From Nordella sp. HKS 07 (GTDB lineage: Bacteria > Pseudomonadota > Alphaproteobacteria > Rhizobiales > Aestuariivirgaceae): DNA of 64,000 nt. A program made the position numbers and the translations under genes. Of the stretch, positions 8,933 through 16,592 are shown piece after piece. The notes beneath the pieces were generated by a model that ran no database searches, was not told where the DNA came from, and saw only the letters and a program-made list of their open reading frames with translations. Each line of letters begins with the position of its first letter. The first letter of the stretch is position 1. The stretch covers positions 2,002,001-2,066,000 of the forward strand of contig NZ_CP049258.1 of the NCBI RefSeq assembly GCF_011046735.1, read 5' to 3'.

Positions 8933-10261
8933 TTACTCCGCCGCGGCGAGGAACTGCGCGTCGGCCTGATCGAGGCGGCGGCGCAGCTGCGTGATGGTGA
9001 GCGCGTCGTCGGGAGCGCAATTTTCGTAGGTGAGATAGCTGCCGGCCTTGACCGGCTTCATCACTTTCGCCCGCTCGGCGAGGCCGATGGGGATCGCATT
9101 GGCGCGGCGCGCCTCGCTCCAGGTCATGGCCCAGGCGCGATATTGCGTCTCGCCGATCTTGCCCAGCGTTTCGCCGGGCGCAAGGTCGCGCTTGGCGACG
9201 GCGATGGCTTCCGCCACCGGGTGATCGAGTGGCACCATATCGGCCTGCTTGTGCAGCACCGCATGCGCCGCCGAGATCGGTACTTCGAGGCTGGTCAGGT
9301 GGAACGGGCGGAACAGCGAGAAATACGGGCCCTTGCCGACTTTGAGATCGATCATGCGCTCGATGACGCGCGGATGGTCGGCCTCGACGATGCAGAAGAC
9401 GCCGGGCGCCACACCTTTGCCGATCGAATAATCGACGCAGCCCGCCTTGCTCAAGACCCCGCCTTTGTCCTTCGGGATCAGCACATCGGCGAGCTCGTCG
9501 CGCGTCGCCGCCGGCCCGTGCATGCCGGGCACGTCGGGCACGAGGCCTGTCGAATTGGCGATCGCCACCATCTCGACCATCGTCTTGGAGCCGTCGACGA
9601 ATTCGACCAGCACACGCGCATTCATGTTGCGCTGTTTCGCTTCCGCCTCGAACTCGGCCGGCACCGCGTCGAATTTGAGCGGGTTGTTCTTGCCCTTGCC
9701 GGCGCAGACGATAGAGAGGCCGAGCGACTGGGCGAAGCCGATGAGCTCGAGGGCCGCCGCGGGCTCATCGCCCGCCGCCCCGGTATAGACGACACCGGCG
9801 CGGCGCGCTTCCTGATGCAGGAAGCGCCCGATGGTGATGTCGGCCTCGACATTGAGCATGACGATCGGCTTGCCGGCCTTGATCGCCGCCAGCGCGAAGA
9901 CCGCTCCCGTGTCGGGGTTGCCGGTGGCGTCGATCACCACATCGACGCGCCCCGCATTGACGAGCGCCTCGAGATCGCCGGTGATGGCGATCTTCTTCAG
10001 CTCGATCAGCCGATCGATGTCACGGGCGCTTCTGGCTTCGGCGAAATCATCAGGCGTATGGCCGGCGAGGAGAAGGGCCGCGCGCGCATTGGCGATATTG
10101 AGCTCGGAAATGGCGGCGAGCCTCAGGCCCTGCATGCGGGCGAGCTGCACCGCGAGATCGGTGCCCATCTGGCCGGCGCCGGCGACGCCGATCCTGATGG
10201 GGCCCTTGGCTTCGGCATGCTGGCGCAGCTCGCGCGCCAGCGACGACACATTGGCGATCAC
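8933..10261 (-). CDS. NAD(P)-dependent oxidoreductase with SAF domain
   Basis: A 442-residue cytoplasmic protein. The N-terminal Rossmann fold (GVAGAGQMGTDLAVQLARM, about residues 23-41) resembles the homoserine dehydrogenase NAD-binding domain, and the C-terminal part (from about DHPVAEAIAVAKRDLAPGET) resembles SAF domains. This architecture is known in sugar-acid catabolic clusters, where such proteins act with class II aldolases and kinases. The ATG overlaps the end of the aldolase gene by four bases, so the two are one operon. The exact substrate is not readable. Confidence 0.8.
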   Translation of the reverse strand: MIANVSSLARELRQHAEAKGPIRIGVAGAGQMGTDLAVQLARMQGLRLAAISELNIANARAALLLAGHTPDDFAEARSARDIDRLIELKKIAITGDLEALVNAGRVDVVIDATGNPDTGAVFALAAIKAGKPIVMLNVEADITIGRFLHQEARRAGVVYTGAAGDEPAAALELIGFAQSLGLSIVCAGKGKNNPLKFDAVPAEFEAEAKQRNMNARVLVEFVDGSKTMVEMVAIANSTGLVPDVPGMHGPAATRDELADVLIPKDKGGVLSKAGCVDYSIGKGVAPGVFCIVEADHPRVIERMIDLKVGKGPYFSLFRPFHLTSLEVPISAAHAVLHKQADMVPLDHPVAEAIAVAKRDLAPGETLGKIGETQYRAWAMTWSEARRANAIPIGLAERAKVMKPVKAGSYLTYENCAPDDALTITQLRRRLDQADAQFLAAAE

Positions 10262-11019
10262 TTCGACTTGTCTTTCTTTGGTTTTTCTTTCTTGCTTTTC
10301 GGCGACGCGGCTTTAGGCGCGTCACGCCGCGTCGGCGCGATCACCGCCAGGGCCTCGCCCTGCTTCAGTTCTCCGGCCTGCTTGCCATAGGTCTTGAAGC
10401 GCGCCAACACCGTCTTCATCTGCGTGTCGGAGAGGATGACCGGCTTGCCGGCGAGGCTCGCCGCCCAATATTGATGGCACAAGGTCTCGATCTCGCCCGC
10501 GAGCCACAGAGCCTTGTCGAGATTGGGCCCGAAGGCGATCTGACCGTGATTGGCGAGAAGGCAGGCGGTGCGCTCTTTCAGCGCCGCGAGCATCGTGTCG
10601 GAAAGCGCCTGGGTGCCGAACTCGGCATAATCGCTGACCCGCAAGGTCGAGCCGCCGGTCACGCCGATCATGTAGTGGAAGGGCGGAATGTCCTTGCGCA
10701 GGCTCGACAGCGCGGTGGCATAGATCGAATGCGTATGCACGATGGCGCCCGCCTCGGGGCGCGCCTTGAAGATGTCCATATGCATGCGCCACTCGGTCGA
10801 GGGCAGATATTTGCCGTAATAGCCGCCCTCGAGATCCATCTCGACGATATGCTCGACATCCATGATGTCATAAGGAACACCCGAGGCGGTGATCACGAAG
10901 CCGTCCGCGGTGCGGGCGCTGACATTGCCCGACGTGCCCTGATTGATGCCCATCTCGTTCATCCGGCGGCAGACCGAGATGATCTTCTTCTTGAGATCGG
11001 CATTCTTCGACTTCGACAT
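10258..11019 (-). CDS. Class II aldolase/adducin family protein
   Basis: A 253-residue metal-dependent aldolase of the L-fuculose-phosphate aldolase type. Features seen: the NQGTSGNVSAR loop (phosphate binding), TEWRMH, the metal histidines in IVHTHSIYA and LLANHGQIAFG. The start is taken at 11019 (MSKSKNADLKKK), which has GGAG nine bases upstream; an ATG at 11043 in the same frame lacks this. The C-terminus is an unusual lysine-rich tail (SKKEKPKKDKSK). The operon continues into the SAF-domain oxidoreductase. Confidence 0.85.
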   Translation of the reverse strand: MSKSKNADLKKKIISVCRRMNEMGINQGTSGNVSARTADGFVITASGVPYDIMDVEHIVEMDLEGGYYGKYLPSTEWRMHMDIFKARPEAGAIVHTHSIYATALSSLRKDIPPFHYMIGVTGGSTLRVSDYAEFGTQALSDTMLAALKERTACLLANHGQIAFGPNLDKALWLAGEIETLCHQYWAASLAGKPVILSDTQMKTVLARFKTYGKQAGELKQGEALAVIAPTRRDAPKAASPKSKKEKPKKDKSK

Positions 11020-11120
11020 TGCGTCCGCTCCGGGTTTGATCAAAATCGGGCGGACCCTACAACTGGAAAGCCGAAAGGTCCAGCAACGCGGCTTGAGAAG
11101 GCCTTGACAATCTCTCCATT

Positions 11121-11137
11121 ATGAGAAAAATTCTCAT
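11121..11137. promoter_or_regulatory. Palindromic operator candidate in divergent promoter region
   Basis: ATGAGAAAAATTCTCAT is a perfect inverted repeat of seven bases around AAA. It lies three bases before the ATG of the XRE-cupin regulator and about 100 bases before the divergent aldolase gene. A TTGACA box is at 11104-11109. Position and symmetry suggest the binding site of the regulator, controlling itself and the aldolase operon. This is inference. Confidence 0.55.
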
Positions 11138-11139
11138 AT

Positions 11140-11712
11140 ATGGAAGAACAGGAAATCCTCGAGGACGCCGTGGACCGGCGGATCGCCCAGCGCCTGAAGG
11201 CTCTGCGCGTCGACCGCGGCTGGTCGCTCGACGAGCTCGCGGGGCGCAGCGGGGTCAGCCGTGCCACTCTGTCGAGGCTCGAGAATTCCGCCATCAGCCC
11301 GACCACCAGCATGCTCGGCAAGCTGTGCGCCGCCTTCGGTATCACCTTGTCCCGCCTCATGCATATGGCGGAAGACGGTTTCGCGCCGCTCCTCCGCCGC
11401 AGCGCCCAGACGGTGTGGAGCGATCCCGAGATCAGCTTCCGCCGCCGCGCCGTGTCGCCGCCGGCGCAGACGCTCGCCGGCGAGGTGATCGAAGGCGAGA
11501 TCGGCCCCGGCACGCGCATCGACTACGACAGATCACCGAAACAGGGCCTCGAGCATCATCTCGTGCTGCTCGAAGGCCAGCTCGAAATCACGGTCGCCGG
11601 CACGACCCACGAGCTGAAAGCCGGCGACTGCCTGCGCTATCAGCTTTTCGGCCCGAGCAGCTTCGCGACGCCGAAGAGAGTATCGGCCCGCTATCTGATC
11701 TTCATGGTGTGA
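11140..11712 (+). CDS. XRE-family transcriptional regulator with cupin domain
   Basis: A 190-residue regulator. A helix-turn-helix lies at about residues 12-70 (LKALRVDRGWSLDELAGRSG, then VSRATLSRLENS), followed by a C-terminal cupin (LEHHLVLLEGQLEITVAGT) that should bind a small ligand. It is divergent from the aldolase operon and probably regulates it. No ribosome binding site precedes the ATG at 11140. The message may be leaderless, or a GTG at codon 11, preceded by GAGGA, may be used. Confidence 0.85.
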   Translation: MEEQEILEDAVDRRIAQRLKALRVDRGWSLDELAGRSGVSRATLSRLENSAISPTTSMLGKLCAAFGITLSRLMHMAEDGFAPLLRRSAQTVWSDPEISFRRRAVSPPAQTLAGEVIEGEIGPGTRIDYDRSPKQGLEHHLVLLEGQLEITVAGTTHELKAGDCLRYQLFGPSSFATPKRVSARYLIFMV

Positions 11713-11718
11713 CGCAAC

Positions 11719-12254
11719 ATGCTCGCCAAATCTCCGGTCACCCTGGCGCTCTTCGAAAGTTGTGACATCGCAGCACATCTGCCGGAGCTGGCGCGGCTCC
11801 TGCATGATTGCGTCCATGCCGGCGCCAGCATCGGTTTCATCATGCCGCACGGCCCTAAGGACGCTGAAGCCTTCTGGCGCGACAAGTTGAAGGCGCGGTG
11901 GCCATTGGCACACGCCTGCTGCTCGTGGCGACCTGCGGTGAGCGCATCGCCGGCGCCGTCCAGCTCGATATCGATACGCCGGCCAACCAGCCGCACCGCG
12001 CCGAGATCCGCAAGTTGCTGGTGCATCCCGATTTTCGCCGCCTGGGCATCGCCCGCCTGCTGATGGCCGGGATCGAGGATCACGCGCGCGCCCTGGGGCG
12101 CAGCCTCCTCACCCTCGACACCCGCACCGGCGACAATGCCGAGCCGCTCTATGCCTCGCTCGGTTATCGTACCGTCGGCGTCATCCCCGGCTATTGCCGC
12201 GATACCCATAAAGATCGTCTCGACTCCACTACGATCATGTACAAAAATCTGTGA
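11719..12254 (+). pseudogene. GNAT family N-acetyltransferase, frameshifted
   Basis: The N-terminal part (MLAKSPVTLALFES to EAFWRDKLKA) reads in one frame. From about 11895 the protein continues in another (VAIGTRLLLVATCGERIAGA, then the acetyl-CoA motif VHPDFRRLGIARLLM and YASLGYRTVGVIPGY). One base appears missing near 11891-11897; restoring it gives one protein of about 178 residues. It is a sequencing error or a recent pseudogene. It starts seven bases after the regulator gene and is followed by the kinase gene. Substrate unknown. Confidence 0.75.
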
Positions 12255-12279
12255 CGGGAGGCACGGCACAGAGGGGATC

Positions 12280-13681
12280 ATGACCGAAGACAGATTGCGC
12301 GGCATCGCCGTGGTCGATGTCGGAGCGACCAACAGCAAGATTGTTCTTTTCGACAGTGCCGGCAAGCCTTTGGCCGAGCGCAAGATGGCAAGCCGCCATG
12401 GCGCCGGGCCGCCCTTTCCGCATCTGGATCCGGGACCCTTGGTCGCCTTCTGCGCCGAGCACCTGCCCGATCTCGACGCCGTGCTTCCCATCGATGTCAT
12501 CGTACCCTCGGCCCATGGCGCGGCGATCGCCTGTTTGGCAGGAGACGGGTCACTGGCGCTGCCGGTCATGGACTATATGGCGGAGCCGCCGCCCGAGATC
12601 ATCGCCGCCTATCGCGAGATCGAGCCGCCTTTCCAGGAAGTCTTCGGCCCTCTGCTGCCCATGGCGCTGACCCATGGGCTACAGCTCTTCTGGCAGGAGA
12701 CGGCCTTTCCCGCCGAATTCGCCAAGGTCAGGACCATCCTGCCCTGGATCCAGTATGTCGGCTATCTCCTGAGCGGCGAGGCGGTGATCGAGATCGCCAG
12801 CATGTCCTGCCAGTCGCAGCTCATGGATGTGCGCGACAACAGCTTTTCCTCACTGGCGCGCCGGCGCGGCTGGGACAGGCTCTTCGCGCCCTGGGCCAAG
12901 GCCTGGGAAGTGACCGGGCCGCTCAAGGACGGCTTTCGTGGCAAACGTTTCCGCGGGCGGGGCGACGTGCTTGCCGGCATCCATGATTCGAGCGCCAATT
13001 ATCTGCGCTATCTCGCCGGCGGCAGGCGTCATTTCACGCTGCTGTCGACCGGCACCTGGATCATCGGTTTCGACACCAACACCGTCATCACCGAGCTCGA
13101 TCCCGAGCGCGACACGGTGACCAATACCGACATCTTCGGCAAGCCCGTGGCCTGCTGCCGCTTCATGGGCGGGCGCGAATTCGAAATCTCTCACGCGGCG
13201 CATCCGCCGAAGCCGCGAGCTTCCGGGCTTTGACGGATATACTGGCGCAAGAGAGCTTCGCGCTGCCCTCCTACACCGACAGCGGCGGTCCCCTGCCCGG
13301 CACCGGCAACAAAGGCCTGGTCAAGGGCCCCGCCCCTCCAATGAGGAGGAGCGCGCGACACTCGCGGCCCTATATTGCGCGCTGATGGTCGATCGCTCGC
13401 TCTGCGCCGTGAAGTCGAAAGGCGACATCATCGTCGACGGACCCTTCGCCAAGAATCCGGTCTTCCTGTCATCGCTCGCCGGCCTGCGCCCGCAGCAGAA
13501 TGTGCTCGCCTCGCAATTGCGCGACGGCACCACCCAGGGCGCCATGGTGCTGGCCTTGATGGGCGAGGATGACAAGCTGCCCGAGCTCGCTCTGTCGCTC
13601 GACCGCATCGCACCGGAGGCCCCCGCGATGATCGCCGACTACGCCGAAAAATGGCGCCGCCTAGCGGAGCAAGCGGGTTAG
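12280..13681 (+). pseudogene. FGGY-family carbohydrate kinase, two frameshifts
   Basis: Sugar kinase of the FGGY family with the N-terminal ATPase motif IAVVDVGATNSKIVLFD and STGTWIIGFD (about residue 265). The frame changes near 13188 (after GGREFEI, continuing LSRGASAEAASFRALTD) and again near 13328 (after GNKGLVKG, continuing NEEERATLAALYCALMVDRS). Each change fits one missing base. The repaired protein would be about 467 residues and end LAEQAG. It lies with the class II aldolase, so a phosphorylation step in the same sugar pathway is likely. It may be damaged, or the sequence may contain errors. Confidence 0.78.
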
Positions 13682-15849
13682 AGGAAGCTATACGGATCGA
13701 CATCGATGGCGAGGCGGAGCGACCCCTTGGGCTTGATGTCGCCGAGCCAGGCCCTGAGATAGGCCTGAACATTGATGCCGCGGCGCGCCCTGACGAGAAA
13801 GCGCCAGCGATGCAGGCCACGCACCAGATGCAAGGGAGCGGGTGCCGGGCCCAGCACATGCACGCCCTCGCCATAGGGCGCCAAGGGCTGCAGTGAACGC
13901 GCGAAGCGTTCGGTCTCGTGCCCGTCGCGCCCCGATATCACGAGGGCCGCGAGATGTCCGTAAGGCGGCAGCTCGGCGCCCTCGCGCAGACGCTTCTCCT
14001 CGGCGAGAAAACCGTCGCGGTCGCCCGCCGCCAGAGCGAGCATCAGGGGATGATCGGGCCGATAGGTCTGGATCAGCGCGCGGCCCGGCTTCTCGCCGCG
14101 CCCGGCGCGTCCCGCCACTTGCGCCATTTGCGCCCAGCTGCGCTCCCCGGCGCGCGGATCCCCGGAATCGAGGGCGAAATCGGCATCGACGACGCCGACC
14201 AGTGTCAGATGCGGGAAGTGATGCCCCTTGGCGACGAGCTGCGTGCCGATGACAAGATTGTGCACGCCGTCGGCCACTTCGCGGATCGCATCCTTGAGCA
14301 GCGTGCCGCGCGCCAGATCGCTCGACAATATGGTGAGGCGCGCCTCCGGGAAGCGCTGCACGACTTCCTCGGCCAGCCGCTCGACGCCCGGCCCGCAGGG
14401 CACAAGCTTGCCCGCCGTTTCGCATTTCGGGCAGGCCGGCGGGATCGCGGCGGTATGGCCGCAATGATGGCACATCAGCTGCTTGCGGAAGCGGTGCTCG
14501 ACCAGGGAGGCGGCGCAGTTGGGACAATCGAAGCGATGGCCGCAGGCACGGCACAAGGTGAGCGGCGCATAACCGCGCCGGTTGAGGAAGAGCAGCGCCT
14601 GGTCACCCTGCGCCAGCGTCTCAGCAACCGCTTGCGCCAGAGGCTCCGACAGCCATGAGCCCGATGGTGGCGCCGATTGCCGCATGTCGATGATGTGGCT
14701 CGGTGGCAATTCCGCCGTGCCGTGGCGGCTCGTGAGCCGTACGTGAACGTAGCGCCCGCGCTCGGCATTGACGAGGCTTTCGAGCGAGGGCGTGGCGGAA
14801 GCGAGCACCACCGGGAATTTGCCGAGCGCGCCATAGACGATCGCCATGTCGCGCGCGTGATAGGGCACACCGTCCTCCTGCTTGTAGGCGCTCTCATGCT
14901 CCTCATCGACGACGACGAGGCCGAGCTTGGCCCAGGGCAGGAACAGAGCCGAGCGCGCGCCGACGACGATGCGCGCGCCGCCTTCCGCGACGCCGCGCCA
15001 GACGCGCTCGCGCTCGCGTGGCCGCATACCGGAATGCCACTGCGCCGGCGCGACACCGAAGCGCCGCTCCACCCGTTCGATGAATGGCGGGGTGAGTGCG
15101 ATCTCGGGCAGCAGCAGCAGCACCTGGCGGCCGGACGCGAGCGCCGTCGCCATGGCCTCGAAATAGACTTCGGTCTTGCCGGAGCCGGTGACACCGTCGA
15201 GCAGCAAGGTGCCGGCGGTGCGGCGCGTGACCAAAGCCCGCAGTTCCTGGGCGGCCTCTTCCTGCTCGTGCGACAGAGTGAGCTTGCCGGCGGCAGGATC
15301 GGGCATCGGGAAGGCGCGATGCGGCGGCAGCGCAACAGTTTCGAGCGCCCCCGTCTTGGCCAGCATCTTCACCACCGACGTGCCGACGCCGGCGAGTTCC
15401 GCCAGTTCGGGCGCCTTCATCGCCGGTCCCTCGCACGCAATATCGAGGACGCGGGCGCGCTGGGCGGTGAGTTTCGCCGGCGGGTGGGGCCCGATACGAT
15501 AGGCGGTTTCGCCCTTCGACTCGCCGAAGGCGCCGGGGGCGCGCAGACAGAGCCTCAGCACATTGCCGAGGGGCTCGAGATAATACTGCGCCACCCAGTC
15601 GATGAAGGCGCGATGCGTGTCACTCAAGCGCGGCAGGTCGAATTTCTGCACGATCGGCCGCAAGGTCTTGCCGCCGCCATCGCCGACACCAAGCTTCCAC
15701 ACGCAGCCGATGAAGGAGCGCGGCCCCAGCGGCACCTCGACATAGTCGCCGGGCGCCACCGCAAGGCCAGATGGCACTGCATAAGTATAAGGCCCCTCGA
15801 GCGCGAGCGGCAGCAGGACATCGGCGGTGACGAGGGAATCGGCGGACAT
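13678..15849 (-). CDS. priA: Primosomal protein N' (replication restart helicase PriA)
   Basis: A protein of about 723 residues that reloads the replisome at stalled forks. Seen in order: the N-terminal DNA-binding part (ADVLLPLALEGPYTYAVP); Walker A GVTGSGKTEVY; Walker B VVVDEEHESAYKQ; SATPS; the zinc-binding insertion with cysteine pairs (CRACG, CPNC, CHHCG, CPKC); and the C-terminal helicase motif QVAGRAGRGEKPG. The start is taken at MSADSL (15849), by family length; an in-frame ATG at 15909 is possible. Its end overlaps the convergent kinase end by four bases. It is the last core gene before the accessory region. Confidence 0.93.
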   Translation of the reverse strand: MSADSLVTADVLLPLALEGPYTYAVPSGLAVAPGDYVEVPLGPRSFIGCVWKLGVGDGGGKTLRPIVQKFDLPRLSDTHRAFIDWVAQYYLEPLGNVLRLCLRAPGAFGESKGETAYRIGPHPPAKLTAQRARVLDIACEGPAMKAPELAELAGVGTSVVKMLAKTGALETVALPPHRAFPMPDPAAGKLTLSHEQEEAAQELRALVTRRTAGTLLLDGVTGSGKTEVYFEAMATALASGRQVLLLLPEIALTPPFIERVERRFGVAPAQWHSGMRPRERERVWRGVAEGGARIVVGARSALFLPWAKLGLVVVDEEHESAYKQEDGVPYHARDMAIVYGALGKFPVVLASATPSLESLVNAERGRYVHVRLTSRHGTAELPPSHIIDMRQSAPPSGSWLSEPLAQAVAETLAQGDQALLFLNRRGYAPLTLCRACGHRFDCPNCAASLVEHRFRKQLMCHHCGHTAAIPPACPKCETAGKLVPCGPGVERLAEEVVQRFPEARLTILSSDLARGTLLKDAIREVADGVHNLVIGTQLVAKGHHFPHLTLVGVVDADFALDSGDPRAGERSWAQMAQVAGRAGRGEKPGRALIQTYRPDHPLMLALAAGDRDGFLAEEKRLREGAELPPYGHLAALVISGRDGHETERFARSLQPLAPYGEGVHVLGPAPAPLHLVRGLHRWRFLVRARRGINVQAYLRAWLGDIKPKGSLRLAIDVDPYSFL

Positions 15850-15932
15850 GATCGAAGACTTGCGCCATCCATCGGCAGGGGACAAGCCCATGGCGTGGCG
15901 CGGCTCCATTGCCTATATGAAGCAAATGGCAC

Positions 15933-15957
15933 AGTTCGAATCCTTTCAGGTCCGCTA
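15933..15957 (+). other. tRNA 3'-end-like sequence, possible attachment-site footprint
   Basis: AGTTCGAATCCTTTCAGG followed by TCCGCTA resembles a tRNA T-loop (GTTCGAATCC), T-stem and acceptor end. There is no tRNA body upstream; the sequence before it is the start region of priA. Such 3'-end copies are left where tRNA-targeting integrases act. It lies exactly at the change from core to low-GC accessory DNA. The identification is tentative. Confidence 0.35.
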
Positions 15958-16592
15958 ATGATTTGAATTAGTTAGATGACAATTAATTCATTCCAAAATT
16001 GGGTAGCAAGCAATTAGCAAGCAACTAATGCAACCGAAGGATATCACTTAGCCCAGCGAAAATGGGGTTTCTGGAATCTCAAGACTCCATGTAGCTTCTG
16101 CGGCTTCGGATCATTGAACTAAAGAGCTCACTCGTGGCAACCAGCAATAACCAGAACCCAGAACAGATCGCACGTGACAAGATCGACTAGAGGCTGACGG
16201 ATGCTGGCTGGCACGTACAAGACAAAAGTGCCATCAATTTCGCTGCCGGGCCTGGAATAGCCGTCCGTGAATACCAGACCGATGTTGGTCCGGCCGCCTG
16301 ATGCAGTTCCGCGCGGCTCGCGGCAAGAGCATAATTATCCGAGTAGACAAGGGTTCCGGTGCAAATGAATGAATATGGTACCGACGTAGCTTTAGTCTCC
16401 TCATTTCAGGTGTAAAGGACGACTATCAGCCCATCACTACCTTTTGTGCTGGACCTGTGAGGATGGCGATGCCGTTGTCCTTCGACCAGCGCTTGTAGAC
16501 TTCAAGATGAGGCAGGAGTAGGTTAAGCGCTTCAACCGAACTCACAGCAGCCCAGTTAGACGGCTCAGGCCCTGCTACTTTCCACGAAATAA
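15958..16592. other. AT-rich intergenic stretch left of the cas operon
   Basis: About 630 bases, clearly more AT-rich than the flanking core. It contains a short direct repeat (AGCAAGCAA twice around 16004-16028) and the hsdR remnant at 16134-16301. On the minus strand, 16426-16602 could encode the tail of an unrecognised protein ending TGPAQKVVMG. The promoter of the cas operon should lie here, but no clear -35/-10 pair was identified. Confidence 0.5.
16134..16301 (+). pseudogene. Remnant of type I restriction enzyme R subunit (HsdR) N-terminus
   Basis: Translation gives NNQNPEQIARDKID, a stop codon (TAG), then RLTDAGWHVQDKSAINFAAG and PGIAVREYQTDVGPAA. This is the N-terminus of HsdR-type type I restriction subunits, which usually begin NPEQ-ARD-ID-LL-AGW-VQD. 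Only about 55 codons remain, with an internal stop and nothing recognisable after them. It shows that a restriction system once stood where the CRISPR locus now begins. Confidence 0.7.
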
